Positions 33,250-41,806 of a DNA stretch of 64,000 nt are shown in pieces. Under the pieces are notes generated by a model. It ran no database searches. It saw only the letters and a program-made list of their open reading frames with translations, and was not told the DNA's origin. The stretch's first letter is position 1, and every line of letters begins with the position of its first letter. Source of the DNA: Pseudorhodoplanes sp. (GTDB lineage: Bacteria; Pseudomonadota; Alphaproteobacteria; Rhizobiales; Xanthobacteraceae). Position numbers and translations under genes: made by a program. The DNA lies in NCBI GenBank assembly GCA_032027085.1, contig JAVSMS010000001.1, positions 4,689,730-4,753,729 on the forward strand, given 5' to 3'.

Positions 33250-33277
33250 GTCGTCAAACAAGATCTAGTTTGACGAC
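33250..33277. promoter_or_regulatory. Perfect inverted repeat upstream of the replicase gene
   Basis: GTCGTCAAAC (33250-33259) and GTTTGACGAC (33268-33277) are exact complements around an 8-bp centre that includes AGATCT. It ends 62 bases before the replicase ATG. Candidate repressor operator, or a stem in the rep leader RNA. Confidence 0.7.
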
Positions 33278-33339
33278 GCACCGATCGCGCTCACGCGCAC
33301 GGTATTGACGCTTGCGACGCGTCGCACAATCTTCGTCGC

Positions 33340-34980
33340 ATGACTGACATTTTTTTTGCGCGCGACATAACGACCGAGCAGCTTGCAGAGACCCACTGCA
33401 TTGCGAAGACGAGGGCCGCAGATGCAATCTGGTTCGCGCCGGGCCAGGACGACATTGATTTTTCTCGCGCGCCGGCGTGCGAGCGTGATTTTGCGTCGAT
33501 ATGGGACCTGTTCAAGAATTATCTACCGAGTGAATGTCCGGACTACGCGAAATCACGCGCAAATGCGCAGCGCCAGCTCCGACGGCGCTCGCGCAAATCG
33601 CTTCAGCGCTCTCACGCAGAGCGCCTCGCCGCTGGCGACGAAGAGGGCGCAGCGAAAATCAGAGACGAGATTGAGCGTGTGCAACCGTACATCGATAGCG
33701 CCAACTATGCGCGCAATGTGCAGCTACAGGTGGACCGACGCCGACGCAACGAGGGCTACATTTGGCTCGGAGGTGATTTTGGCGGACTGGGTTTTGTTCC
33801 AAAGTTTTGGGAGTTCGGCGACAGGTCTCGCGTCAACGGCGCCCACGTGCTTGCCCGATTCGAGGTGCTGATCCCCGCGGCTGGCCGTGGAATTTTTATC
33901 GGTCAAGGTAAGGCGGGTGTAGTAAAAGCTTTGACCAAACGGCAAGCGCTCTACTCGGCATACATCACCACGTCGCAGAAAGTCATCGGCTATATCAGGA
34001 TTGATATCGACCGGACATTCCCATCCTGGTCATTTCTTAATAGCAGCCTCATCGATCTGTATGATCGCGGTGAAATCCCTCTTCGTCCACATCTCGGCGT
34101 CGCGAAACGAACCGAGGATGGCAAGGTGGTCCATCCGCAGCTGATTTTTCTGCTCCCTTATCACGACCAGGTACGTCGTGATGGCCGCTGCAGGCCTGGC
34201 GCAATGCAACTTCTCTCGGCGTGCGAGAATGGACTGATCCGCGCGCTTGAGCCGCTGGGTAGTGATCCTGGCGGCCGCCACAATAAGTCGAAAGTGAAGA
34301 ACCCGTTCTGCCCGTTCATGATTGTTGGGATTTTCAACCAAAATGAATTCCTCGGCCTGCGCGATATCGCCGGGGGACTTGCTGATTGTTCGCCGCTGGA
34401 TCGCGGGTTCGAGCAAGCCTGGAACGCCCGCAAACACGGCGTGGAGCAGCATGAATCGAATCAGGTGTTCGTGGTCACCCGTCGACTCGCATGGGCCGCT
34501 TTGGGCGAATTGGCGTCGCTTGGCGCCCCGCTTTATGCAGAGCTCGTCGATGACCGCGGTAAGATGGCGGCTTGGGTGGTCGAGCGGTTCAGTGCCTATA
34601 TCGAGACATTGTTTGACCAAGAAAAAGCCGGCCGCATCCGCGCGATTGTTAAAGCGGTCGCCGCTGGCATTGCCCGACACTGGAAGCCGGATCAAACCAA
34701 AACGCCGCCGAACCGCGGTGCAATGAGCGACGTCATTGATCAGCGGTGGCCGTTGAGCAGGCGCCAGCATGAATCCGCGAAGTGGACGAATAGCAAACGG
34801 TCCGGCAAGGTCGAGGAGCGGATGCTCGACGCGATGGCGCGCTTGGCCGATGCTGGCCGCGACATTACGCCAAGCGCCGTTGTCAAGGCTGGGGGCGGCC
34901 CGAAAAGCACGGTGCACAAACATTTTTGCCGGGTCTTGCTGATCCGGCAGCGCATAGTTTCAGGCTGCGACCAAGGCTGA
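33340..34980 (+). CDS. Plasmid replication initiator (ColE2-type replicase family)
   Basis: A 546-residue protein. The central region, VVHPQLIFLLPYHDQVRRDG, then QLLSACENGLIRALEPLGSD and VKNPFCPFMIVG, follows the replicase-domain pattern of ColE2-type Rep proteins (H-P-x-L-x-x-x-L..., E-x-G-L, K-N-P). A C-terminal helix-turn-helix (ITPSAVVKAGGGPKSTVHKH) fits origin binding. The first 180 residues are extra, with a basic coiled segment near 75-110. No ribosome binding site is obvious before ATG 33340; the start is chosen for its position after the inverted repeat. Together with the palindrome array it makes a plasmid-like replication module now inside the accessory region. Confidence 0.72.
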   Translation: MTDIFFARDITTEQLAETHCIAKTRAADAIWFAPGQDDIDFSRAPACERDFASIWDLFKNYLPSECPDYAKSRANAQRQLRRRSRKSLQRSHAERLAAGDEEGAAKIRDEIERVQPYIDSANYARNVQLQVDRRRRNEGYIWLGGDFGGLGFVPKFWEFGDRSRVNGAHVLARFEVLIPAAGRGIFIGQGKAGVVKALTKRQALYSAYITTSQKVIGYIRIDIDRTFPSWSFLNSSLIDLYDRGEIPLRPHLGVAKRTEDGKVVHPQLIFLLPYHDQVRRDGRCRPGAMQLLSACENGLIRALEPLGSDPGGRHNKSKVKNPFCPFMIVGIFNQNEFLGLRDIAGGLADCSPLDRGFEQAWNARKHGVEQHESNQVFVVTRRLAWAALGELASLGAPLYAELVDDRGKMAAWVVERFSAYIETLFDQEKAGRIRAIVKAVAAGIARHWKPDQTKTPPNRGAMSDVIDQRWPLSRRQHESAKWTNSKRSGKVEERMLDAMARLADAGRDITPSAVVKAGGGPKSTVHKHFCRVLLIRQRIVSGCDQG

Positions 34981-35048
34981 GACCATAGGCCTCTCCCACT
35001 CGTTATCTTGCAGAATCGCGCGAGCTCCGTCGGCGCTCATCATCAACC

Positions 35049-35640
35049 ATGGGTCTAATCCGGCCGGAAACGGTGCAATCAGCCGTCATCATTTGTCAGG
35101 CAAGACATTGCGCAGGATTTGCCGTTAGACCTCTCTATGGCCCGTTTCCGGCCGCCTTGATCGTACATCCGGAAAAATACAATCATCTCTCAGGCCGAAC
35201 TTCGCGGCAGGGCTGTAAAGCAGCTATTCAGCTATTCGGGCTCATCATCGACGAGACTTAGTCTACAACGGTGGTAGGAAAAAATGTTATCCTCTTAATC
35301 ATGACCGGAGTGAATTGGGTCTGCTCCATAAACCGGTATTTTGCAGAGCCTCCCTCATCGATGACGTGGACCGGATAGGCGAGACATTGCGCGGGATTGC
35401 CGTTAGTGTCATCCGGAAAATACAATCATCTTTCAAGCCGAACTTCGCGGCAGAGCTGCAAAGCGGCTATTCGGGCATCTCATCGATGACGGGACTCAGG
35501 CTACGACGGTGGTAGGAAAAAATGTTATCCTCTTAATCATGACCGGAGTGAATTGGGTCTGCTCCATAAACCGGCATTTTGTAGAGCCTTCCTCATCGAT
35601 GACGTGGACCGGAAATCGGAAACACTATCATGGCCTAGCT
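35049..35640 (+). repeat. Tandem repeat, about 237-bp unit, 2.5 decaying copies
   Basis: 35284-35520 is followed by a partial copy (35521 to about 35617) that is almost identical from AATGTTATCCTCTTAATCAT to GATGACGTGGACCGGA. A more diverged copy precedes it (35049-35283, with an insertion of about 40 bp). Each copy contains TCATCGATGACG-type and CCGGAAAATACAATCATC words. It has no coding continuity. Possibly a replication- or partition-associated repeat. Confidence 0.75.
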
Positions 35641-36042
35641 CAGCTCTTCGGTATCACCGGTGACAAAGCCAGTTGCGGATCGTCCTCCTCAATGACGGTG
35701 CCCAACGCCGTCCAGGGCGGTGGATCATGGGGCGGGAGGAAATTGGTCCCCGCTCCATGCGCCGGTAACCCCTGTAAATCGGCTCGATCGTAGAAACAAT
35801 GGACAGCGACACCACCCGTGTCAGACCGGTCAACTGCTTGACGGGTTCAGTCCCTGCTCCCTGGCGGCTATCCAGTAGTCTTAATTCTAATCGTATGCTG
35901 CTGATCCGATTCGGCCGCCTGGGGCGTTGTCGGTGCTGATGTTGCCGGGGTGAGAGCTGATCTACTAGATCACTCACCGAGCATTTGTCGCAGCCCGTAA
36001 TGCAAGTTGCGACTTGCAGGCCGGTCAACGACATTGACTGCC
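35641..36042. other. Non-coding stretch with two palindromes
   Basis: No gene is seen. GGTGAG..TGATCTA / TAGATCA..CTCACC forms an interrupted palindrome (35949-35978), and TGCAAGT (36001-36007) is inverted at 36012-36018. The block CCCGTAAT...ACTTGCAGGCC (35997-36022) resembles the DNA upstream of the gene at 41065 (40984-41008), suggesting a shared promoter or operator. Confidence 0.5.
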
Positions 36043-36393
36043 ATGACAACCGGAAGCTACAGGACGCGCGGTGCTAACGCGTCAGCATTGCTGGCGCCTT
36101 GTCCGTTACCGTTGACGCGTGATGAGCGCCGTGCGCGGACGCGTGAGCGCACGCGGGCGTGGCGGGAGGCAAACAACCAGCTTGGCCGGCCGGAAACCGC
36201 TATCGTCGGAAAGGCCCTCCTCGTTGCCGTTGTCACCTCGCGATTTGATGAGCTCGGCACACAAACCGTACTGATCGTTGACCGTGCCATAAACCTGCTT
36301 TTAGCGGCCGGCTACGATCGTGTGCATATTGAGCAGGTCTTCCGCCGAGCGCGACGGAATTATTGTAGACCGGACACCGAAGGCAAGCTTTAA
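36043..36393 (+). CDS. Hypothetical basic protein
   Basis: 116 residues from ATG 36043. An Arg-rich helix (RDERRARTRERTRAWREANN) is followed by a helical domain (VGKALLVAVVTSRFDELGTQ, then RAINLLLAAGYDRVHIEQVF). It is probably DNA- or RNA-associated; no family is recognised. It is preceded by the palindromes described at 35949-36018. Integrase debris begins downstream. Confidence 0.5.
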   Translation: MTTGSYRTRGANASALLAPCPLPLTRDERRARTRERTRAWREANNQLGRPETAIVGKALLVAVVTSRFDELGTQTVLIVDRAINLLLAAGYDRVHIEQVFRRARRNYCRPDTEGKL

Positions 36394-36489
36394 AACAGTT
36401 GCTGATGGTGCAGCCAGGCTGTTGTCAGTCATCAGGCTCGTTGTCGACGCGTACCGGCACCTGCCCGGTAATCTGCTCAACGATTATTG

Positions 36490-36760
36490 TGACATTACTC
36501 GCCCGCGCGCGAGATGCAGGCCTTTTGGGAGGGCCTGCAGGCGAAGGCCACACGCACATCCACGATTTCCGGCACACCCTCGCTTCGCTGCTTGGTATTG
36601 GGCGGCATAAGGCTGCCGATGGTCGTCCCCTGCATGGCCACACGCAAAACGCAGACGACGCTTCGCTATGCCCACCTTTATAATGATCCACCCCGCGCAG
36701 GTCCGGGTCGAATCGGCAAGGGTCTGGCCGAATCTCGCACTGATGACCGATACGGCCAAG
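36490..36760 (+). pseudogene. Tyrosine recombinase (integrase) C-terminal remnant
   Basis: HIHDFRHTLASLLGIGRHKA carries the conserved H-x-x-R box. After a frameshift, KTQTTLRYAHLYNDPPRAG carries the catalytic Tyr with its usual context (T-x-x-R-Y-A-H-L). The N-terminal and central domains are absent. This is likely the dead integrase of an element that entered the tRNA-Lys region. Confidence 0.75.
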
Positions 36761-36787
36761 GCGACTCAGCAACCCAAGGCCGTGCGG

Positions 36788-37320
36788 TTACGAACCGGGA
36801 GCTAGATGGCATTGTGACTCCATCGCCCGGGAGTGGCCGGCAAATGTTTCGCGCAATGTTGCAGTCAACTGCCCCTTGCGTTCTTCCCCGATGTCGCCGG
36901 CAAGGCGGATGATCTCCCCAACCGGGACGAGCGCCATCGCGAACTCGAGCGCATCCTCAAGGGTTCGGCCGATGCAGATATCGGTATCGAAGCGATCGAA
37001 CGAGATGCGGTTGAAACCCGTTGCACGGACCATATCACTCACCAGGTCGGCTGGTCATCGAGAATGGCCCCCCGGCCCGCAGTGACCTCATCGGCCTGCT
37101 CATGCGACACGACTGGCACGATCTGTTTGCCGCGTGGTATGCGTGTCCCAGCGGCGAAAGGTTGTCTTCCAAGCTATCGCCCGCAACGGATCGACAATGT
37201 GCAGGGTGCCGTTAGGCTCAAGAGTTGCACGGATATGCCGGCACGCTACGTCTGGGTAACCCATGTAGTCGAGACGGTCTAAGAGAAGAACGAAATCGTA
37301 GGCCAAAAAAGATCTGTCGC
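36788..37320 (-). pseudogene. SAM-dependent methyltransferase remnant
   Basis: Reverse-strand pieces AYDFVLLLDRLDYMGYPDVA, CRHIRATLEPNGTLHIVDPL and, in another frame, CIGRTLEDALEFAMALVPVG and EIIRLAGDIGEERKGQL resemble class I methyltransferases of the type whose C-terminus reads GPAGEIIR. Frameshifts and missing segments make it a pseudogene. Confidence 0.65.
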
Positions 37321-37720
37321 GCTCGCTACTTCGAAACGGACCCGATCAGTCAAAGCCCGCGGCGCAGGCCCGTTCCCATGCTCGCTGATCGAGCCGGCGT
37401 GTGGTCGAAACCGACGACCTCGCAGGCCGGGTGGATCTGGACGAGAAGCCCTATTCACGCTTGAGCGACGCGATCATTCGAAAGCCCTGGAACGGCGTCG
37501 AGGTGTCGGAGTGCATAGCGGTTCACGCCATCACGGCCGTCCGAAATGCGATGGACGGTTACATACACCCCCTTGAGATAATCGGATCCTCTGTCGCGCA
37601 GTTGTGCTGCGTCGCGGTACCATATTGCCTCTTGAATCTTACGTGTCATCTGACATCCTGCTTGGCGCGTTTTGCGGGTGGCCCGTGGAGGAAAGAAACA
37701 GCCGACGCCGGGAGCCGCCG

Positions 37721-39805
37721 ATGATGGATTGCGGACAACCTTCGATCGCTTACCGTTCGTACGCGCGGCGGTGGCTCGGTCGCCTATCGGCGCTGTTTGC
37801 AGCAACAGCCTTTTCAGTCGGATTCGCCAGCGTTGCACCCGCGTCGTCTGCCGAGGAACGGCTGGTCGGCCTTTGGTTGGGGCTCCACGACAAAATCAGG
37901 TTTCCATCGGGCTGCGACAGCGGCGAAGCGATGCGCTACTCGTCCGACGGTAGCTTTGCCGGACCGGGCGTGAGCGGGACATGGCACCTTCGCGATGACC
38001 GGCTAACCGAGACGGCAAGGGAGGTCTACGAAGAAATTGGTGGCGACCCGGCTGCAATCGGCAAGCCTGATATCAGCGGAATTACGTGGGAGGGACCTGA
38101 TAAATTTGTAAAGACGTTCTCGGACGGCTCGCGCATGACCTTCCGCCGCTGCCCGGAAGCGCCAACTCTCAACGCGGCGTCTGAAAAGGACACGGAGTCA
38201 CAGCGATGCATCCGGCAATGTTTGGCCGATTCAAAGGGCAATGACGATCCGCGTTATCGTGCATGCATTGAGCGAAGCTGTGTCACGAAGGCCCCTGCCC
38301 CCGCCCACTCCAAAGATGCAGATGCGCGCGTCCGCAAGCAGATAGCGGAGGCCTGCGAAAACAAGCCGGGAAAGATCGCGCCAGCCTCGGTTATTGAGCG
38401 TGACCTGACCGGTGACGACAAGGCCGACCTGATCGTCCACCATCACGGCATTGAGTGCAAGGACGGCGGGCGCAGCATTTTCTGCGGAGCGCAGATGTGC
38501 TCGGCCAAGCTCTATGTTCGACGCGGCGCGCAGTTGCATGCCGCCGGGGAGTTCGGTGCCGTCGAATGGATCAGAATCGAGGACGGGAAAATCCCGACCA
38601 TTCACACGATTGCGCATGGCGGCAAACCGATCGCTCTGCGTTGGAACGGACGTGAATTCCGCGTTGTCTCCGCGCGGCTTCCTTCTTCACCCGCCGCGCG
38701 CTCGAAAGCTGCCGACTACCTCATTCGCCAACAGGTCGACGAAGCTTGCGGCGGCAAGGCGGGTACGATCGACGAGACTGCCGCAATCGAGCGCGATCTG
38801 ACCGGCGACGGCAAGGCCGACCTCGTTGTCAGCCATGAAGGCATCAGCTGCGCCGATGGCCGGCGCAGTAACGCTTGCGGCGCGCAGCTCTGCTCGGTGA
38901 TGATTTATGTGCGACGCGGCAAGTTGCTAAAGCTTGAGCGCGAAATGCTCGGCGCCCAGGTTTCTGTCGGGGACGGCGTCATCCACATGCACTCACTCGG
39001 CGGAAAGCAGGCCACAATCCGATGGAGCGGGCGTGAATTCCGGGGCATCTCCAGCCGGGGTCCTGGACCTAAGAGCCACAATAACAGCCCCGGGACCGCA
39101 CCCCATAACCCTGTCCAACAAACGCGGCAAGGGAAGCTGGTGGGAACATGGGCGCCTGTGGCGGTCAACGTCGACGATTCCAGCATCTGCTCCGGCGATA
39201 CGGGCATCCAGTATTTTCCCGATGGGACGTACGAAACGCTCTATCAGCTCGGAACCTGGCGCCTTGACGGCGACAAGCTAACGGAGACCGCGACAGAGGC
39301 GACAGACGCGGCGGAGCCTGACAGCATCAAAATTGGCCACCCCATCGCCACACGGGTCAGGTGGCAGGGACCGGACACGATCGTGATAACGGGGGCGGAC
39401 GGGCAACAAATGAAGCTGCGGCGATGTCCACAGATGTTAGCGCCGGTCCGGCCTGTGCCAGAATCGTTGTCCGGGTACGGCCGCATCGAGGGGAAACTCT
39501 CCTATCCAAGCGATTACATACCGAAGGACATGGTCGTTTGCGCTGAAGACATCGAGACCAAGCACAATCATTGCGATTCAAAGAGACAACGAGAAGATAA
39601 CGGGGAGTTCTACACGTTGATCGTGCCTCCAGGGAAATATCACGTTTATGCAAAAACAAACGATCTGCCCAACGTCCGTGCCTATTACTCAGAATTCGTC
39701 ACATGCGGCCTTGACGCGAAATGCCCTTCGCACAAGCCCCTTGTCGTTGAAGTGAGCCCGGGTGCCACGGTGACATCCGTTCACCCCCAGGATTGGTACA
39801 ACTAG
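37721..39805 (+). CDS. Large secreted protein with mirrored A-B-B'-A'-C domain order
   Basis: About 694 residues from ATG 37721, with GGGAG upstream. The signal peptide is LSALFAATAFSVGFASVAPA. Domain A (about 47-145; LVGLWLGL...GTWHLRDDRLTETA...MTFRRCP) recurs as A' (about 475-570; LVGTWAPV...GTWRLDGDKLTETA...MKLRRCP). A Cys-rich link (SQRCIRQCLADSKGNDDPRY) follows A. Domain B (IERDLTGDDKADLIV...GAQMCSAKLYVRRG) recurs as B' (IERDLTGDGKADLVV...GAQLCSVMIYVRRG); the DxTGDxxxD loop looks calcium-binding. The C-terminal carboxypeptidase-regulatory-like beta domain ends VSPGATVTSVHPQDWY. Function unknown; probably periplasmic or surface. No operon partner. Confidence 0.8.
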   Translation: MMDCGQPSIAYRSYARRWLGRLSALFAATAFSVGFASVAPASSAEERLVGLWLGLHDKIRFPSGCDSGEAMRYSSDGSFAGPGVSGTWHLRDDRLTETAREVYEEIGGDPAAIGKPDISGITWEGPDKFVKTFSDGSRMTFRRCPEAPTLNAASEKDTESQRCIRQCLADSKGNDDPRYRACIERSCVTKAPAPAHSKDADARVRKQIAEACENKPGKIAPASVIERDLTGDDKADLIVHHHGIECKDGGRSIFCGAQMCSAKLYVRRGAQLHAAGEFGAVEWIRIEDGKIPTIHTIAHGGKPIALRWNGREFRVVSARLPSSPAARSKAADYLIRQQVDEACGGKAGTIDETAAIERDLTGDGKADLVVSHEGISCADGRRSNACGAQLCSVMIYVRRGKLLKLEREMLGAQVSVGDGVIHMHSLGGKQATIRWSGREFRGISSRGPGPKSHNNSPGTAPHNPVQQTRQGKLVGTWAPVAVNVDDSSICSGDTGIQYFPDGTYETLYQLGTWRLDGDKLTETATEATDAAEPDSIKIGHPIATRVRWQGPDTIVITGADGQQMKLRRCPQMLAPVRPVPESLSGYGRIEGKLSYPSDYIPKDMVVCAEDIETKHNHCDSKRQREDNGEFYTLIVPPGKYHVYAKTNDLPNVRAYYSEFVTCGLDAKCPSHKPLVVEVSPGATVTSVHPQDWYN

Positions 39806-40234
39806 AGGAAGGAAGGCTCAACGCGAGGGCTTTGCTTGCTTCGCGCTTCCGGCCCGCTCGCTGCTTGCGCGCCTGCTTCCGTGCTGCCTTAGGCCTGTTT
39901 CTTCGACCAGCAAGTACGATGGTGACGTCCTGCTATCATTGAGGACCTGATACGCCTTGCCATCATTGGTTCTGAATCGGGCGCCTTCGACGGAGGCCTA
40001 CCCAGCCAGACGCGTCAGGTCTGACGCCTGATCAGGTGGGAAGCTATCTCCTCGTTACTTCCCGCCAAAGGTTATCTTAACCTGCCGGCAACGTGTTTTA
40101 ACCTGTGCTCGATCAGAGCGAAGCGCGCAGCCGATGTCACATGTGCGCTGTCACAAGTGACGCGCTCTCTTGGTTGTCCCCCCGTTACATCCCCGCAAAA
40201 GCAACACAAGTCACGACGATTTGGAGACATTCCG
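39806..40234. other. 429-bp stretch without an assignable gene
   Basis: On the reverse strand an open stretch (about 39990-39815) reads GARFRTNDGKAYQVLNDSRT and then a basic tail, with no start codon or family. It may be the end of a lost gene. Nothing else is recognisable. Confidence 0.35.
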
Positions 40235-40558
40235 TCAGCCGCCGCAGCCACCGCCACCACGCCTGGGCATGAAGCCGGTCACGCGGCCAAACCCGGTCGG
40301 CCTCGGCCCCGTCGGGCGCTGGGGCACATAATCCGGCTCAGGCGGCGGCGGCGGATCGAAATAGACAGGCGGCCGCTGCACAGACACCGGCGGCTGGAAA
40401 TTCTCCGCGCGCTCGTCGTCATCGAGCTCATCGGCCGCCGTTTCGTCCACGATCTCTTCCGCGTTGGCGCGGGCCGCGAGCTCGGCCTTGAGCAGTTCCT
40501 CTTCTTGCAACCACTCTTCGAGATTGTCCTGCACCCACTGTTCAAGATCGTCGATCAT
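40235..40558 (-). CDS. Acidic/proline-rich protein with Gly-Cys tail
   Basis: 107 residues starting at an ATGA overlap with the upstream gene. Residues 1-50 are acidic and helical. Residues 55-85 are Pro-rich (PPVYFDPPPPPEPDYVPQRP). The tail is TGPRPTGFGRVTGFMPRR followed by GGGGCGG. The motif P-R-P-T-G-F-G is shared with the C-terminus of the protein at 46421-46759 (P-R-P-I-G-F-G). Function unknown; the tail could be a binding or lipidation-like signal. Confidence 0.55.
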   Translation of the reverse strand: MIDDLEQWVQDNLEEWLQEEELLKAELAARANAEEIVDETAADELDDDERAENFQPPVSVQRPPVYFDPPPPPEPDYVPQRPTGPRPTGFGRVTGFMPRRGGGGCGG

Positions 40559-40806
40559 ATCCGTTTCCTTCGTTTTGAAATGTCGATCGCAAGGACTTGC
40601 AGCTTTTGATTCTCTTGTTGGCGACGCCGAATATTCAACTGCAACAAATCAATCAGTCTATCCTCGAGATCATCTGGCACACCGACTCCGACAACCCATC
40701 GTTTCAGCGTCGCCAATCCAATTTTCATGTCCTTGGCCATCGGCATCTGCCACCTTGTCCCATACGCGGCCTGGCCAACGGCCTTAATTAGAGCCCGTCG
40801 CTGCAT
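40555..40806 (-). CDS. Small HTH-like protein, relative of the one at 1355-1621
   Basis: About 83 residues from ATG 40806; upstream starts at 40821 and 40863 are possible. AVGQAAYGTRWQMPMAKDMK, then IGLATLKRWVVGVGVPDDLE, fits a short helix-turn-helix, followed by a charged C-terminal helix. The YGxRW-Q-x-PM pattern is shared with the protein encoded at 1355. It probably controls its own operon. Its stop overlaps the next gene by ATGA. Confidence 0.6.
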   Translation of the reverse strand: MQRRALIKAVGQAAYGTRWQMPMAKDMKIGLATLKRWVVGVGVPDDLEDRLIDLLQLNIRRRQQENQKLQVLAIDISKRRKRI

Positions 40807-41064
40807 CTCACCTGTCCACATCTTTAGTGAGCTATAAACTAGCTCATATTTGTCGAGTGTCAATTACCAATTGGAGACTATGGCACTCAGCCGGATGTTC
40901 CAAATAGATTCACGTTGATGTGATCTTTGCGTCGTTAACCCTGAATTGCGTGGACAGCGCCCCGACATGACATCTCCCGCACCCGTAATCATTTTGCACT
41001 TGCAGGCCTGCCCTGTAATTGAATTGAGACGCAAATAATCGATTTCAGACAGGAGTCCTCGATA

Positions 41065-41619
41065 ATGTTGCGACTTATATTTCAGGCAATCGGCCGCGCT
41101 CTGCGAGAGATGACCAGAATATTAGGCAAAGTCGCCGCCCTGCCGTTTGAGGCTCTCGGCAGCCTCTTTGCCGGCAGCGTCGCGCCGCCGGCCTACGCGG
41201 ACCACGTTGAGGTCGCGAGCGACGAGGCGGCGGCAGACATCTACGCCTGGGCGGTAGCCAGCGCAGCTAATGGCCTGCAGCCAGCGAGCGGATTTGAACC
41301 CGTAATTGCTGGATTTATCGGGGGTCTGGATTACCGAGAAGCTGTCCTGCTGGCAGACGCAGGCGAGGATCGGATCGCGGCCCATATGCGCGGCGATCCG
41401 ATCAGTGGCGTGCCGCTCATCGGTCAGGACGCGTCGGCGTGGCGCGAAACGCGCGCGCGCGAGCAGTACCGCGCGCTGCAGCGGTGCGGTTTGTGGCAAG
41501 ACCTGACGTCAGCGCCCGAGGTGCGCACGCAGACGCAGCCGCGCAACGGCCGCACGGCTGCGCGCATTGCGGAGCCGGACGTTGAGCCGGCGTTCGTCGA
41601 GCTCGTTCCAGGCATTTAG
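41065..41619 (+). CDS. Hypothetical protein with amphipathic N-terminal helix
   Basis: 184 residues. GGAG (41051-41054) lies ten bases before the ATG. The first 40 residues form a long amphipathic or membrane-associating helix (FQAIGRALREMTRILGKVAA). The middle is acidic and Ala-rich (DEAAADIYAWAVASAANGLQ). The C-terminal region holds Arg-rich helices. No family is recognised. Its upstream DNA shares a CCCGTAAT...CACTTGCAGGCC block with the gene at 36043. Confidence 0.6.
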   Translation: MLRLIFQAIGRALREMTRILGKVAALPFEALGSLFAGSVAPPAYADHVEVASDEAAADIYAWAVASAANGLQPASGFEPVIAGFIGGLDYREAVLLADAGEDRIAAHMRGDPISGVPLIGQDASAWRETRAREQYRALQRCGLWQDLTSAPEVRTQTQPRNGRTAARIAEPDVEPAFVELVPGI

Positions 41620-41739
41620 CGCGCGCTGGTCAGAGTCCTGCCGCGCTTGTGCCAGCGCGCTGAGAGCAACGGACAGGACAACGGATGCAACGGCGCCAGC
41701 GGACTGGGTGCTGAATGAGTGAGGAGAAAACTTGCTCAT
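41509..41739 (-). CDS. Possible small exported protein, antisense to the preceding gene's end
   Basis: 76 residues with a signal-like hydrophobic segment (SAGAVASVVLSVALSALAQA) followed by a charged helix. It overlaps the 3' end of the plus-strand gene by 111 bp and lacks a strong ribosome binding site, so it may be spurious. Confidence 0.35.
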   Translation of the reverse strand: MSKFSPHSFSTQSAGAVASVVLSVALSALAQARQDSDQRALNAWNELDERRLNVRLRNARSRAAVARLRLRAHLGR

Positions 41740-41771
41740 TTGGGTCTCAAAAGATTATTGTTTGACTTTGA

Positions 41772-41800
41772 TTGACATAGTACATGTCGCAGATTAAGTT
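41772..41800 (+). promoter_or_regulatory. Candidate sigma-70 type promoter
   Basis: TTGACA (41772-41777), a 17-bp spacer and TAAGTT (41795-41800). Transcription would start near 41807 and run into the strong hairpin at 41855-41920. Confidence 0.4.
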
Positions 41801-41806
41801 ACAGTT

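Larger units (their letters stand above)
30306..33251. repeat. Array of 23-bp palindromic, helically phased repeats (iteron-like), split by an IS
   Basis: At least 14 copies share arms like AATGCTTCGA and TCGAAGCATT around a 3-bp centre. Centres: 30317, 30361, 30405, 30477, 31798, 31842, 31887, 32670, 32715, 32736, 32852, 32897, 32918 and 32962. Two degenerate copies are centred at 33217 and 33240. Steps are 44, 44, 72, 45 (after subtracting the IS), 44, 45 / 45, 21, 116, 45, 21, 44. Most are multiples of about 22 bp. The array leads up to a plasmid-type replicase, so an origin or copy-control/incompatibility region is the first hypothesis. A partition centromere for the nearby ribbon-helix-helix protein is the alternative. 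Confidence 0.85.
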
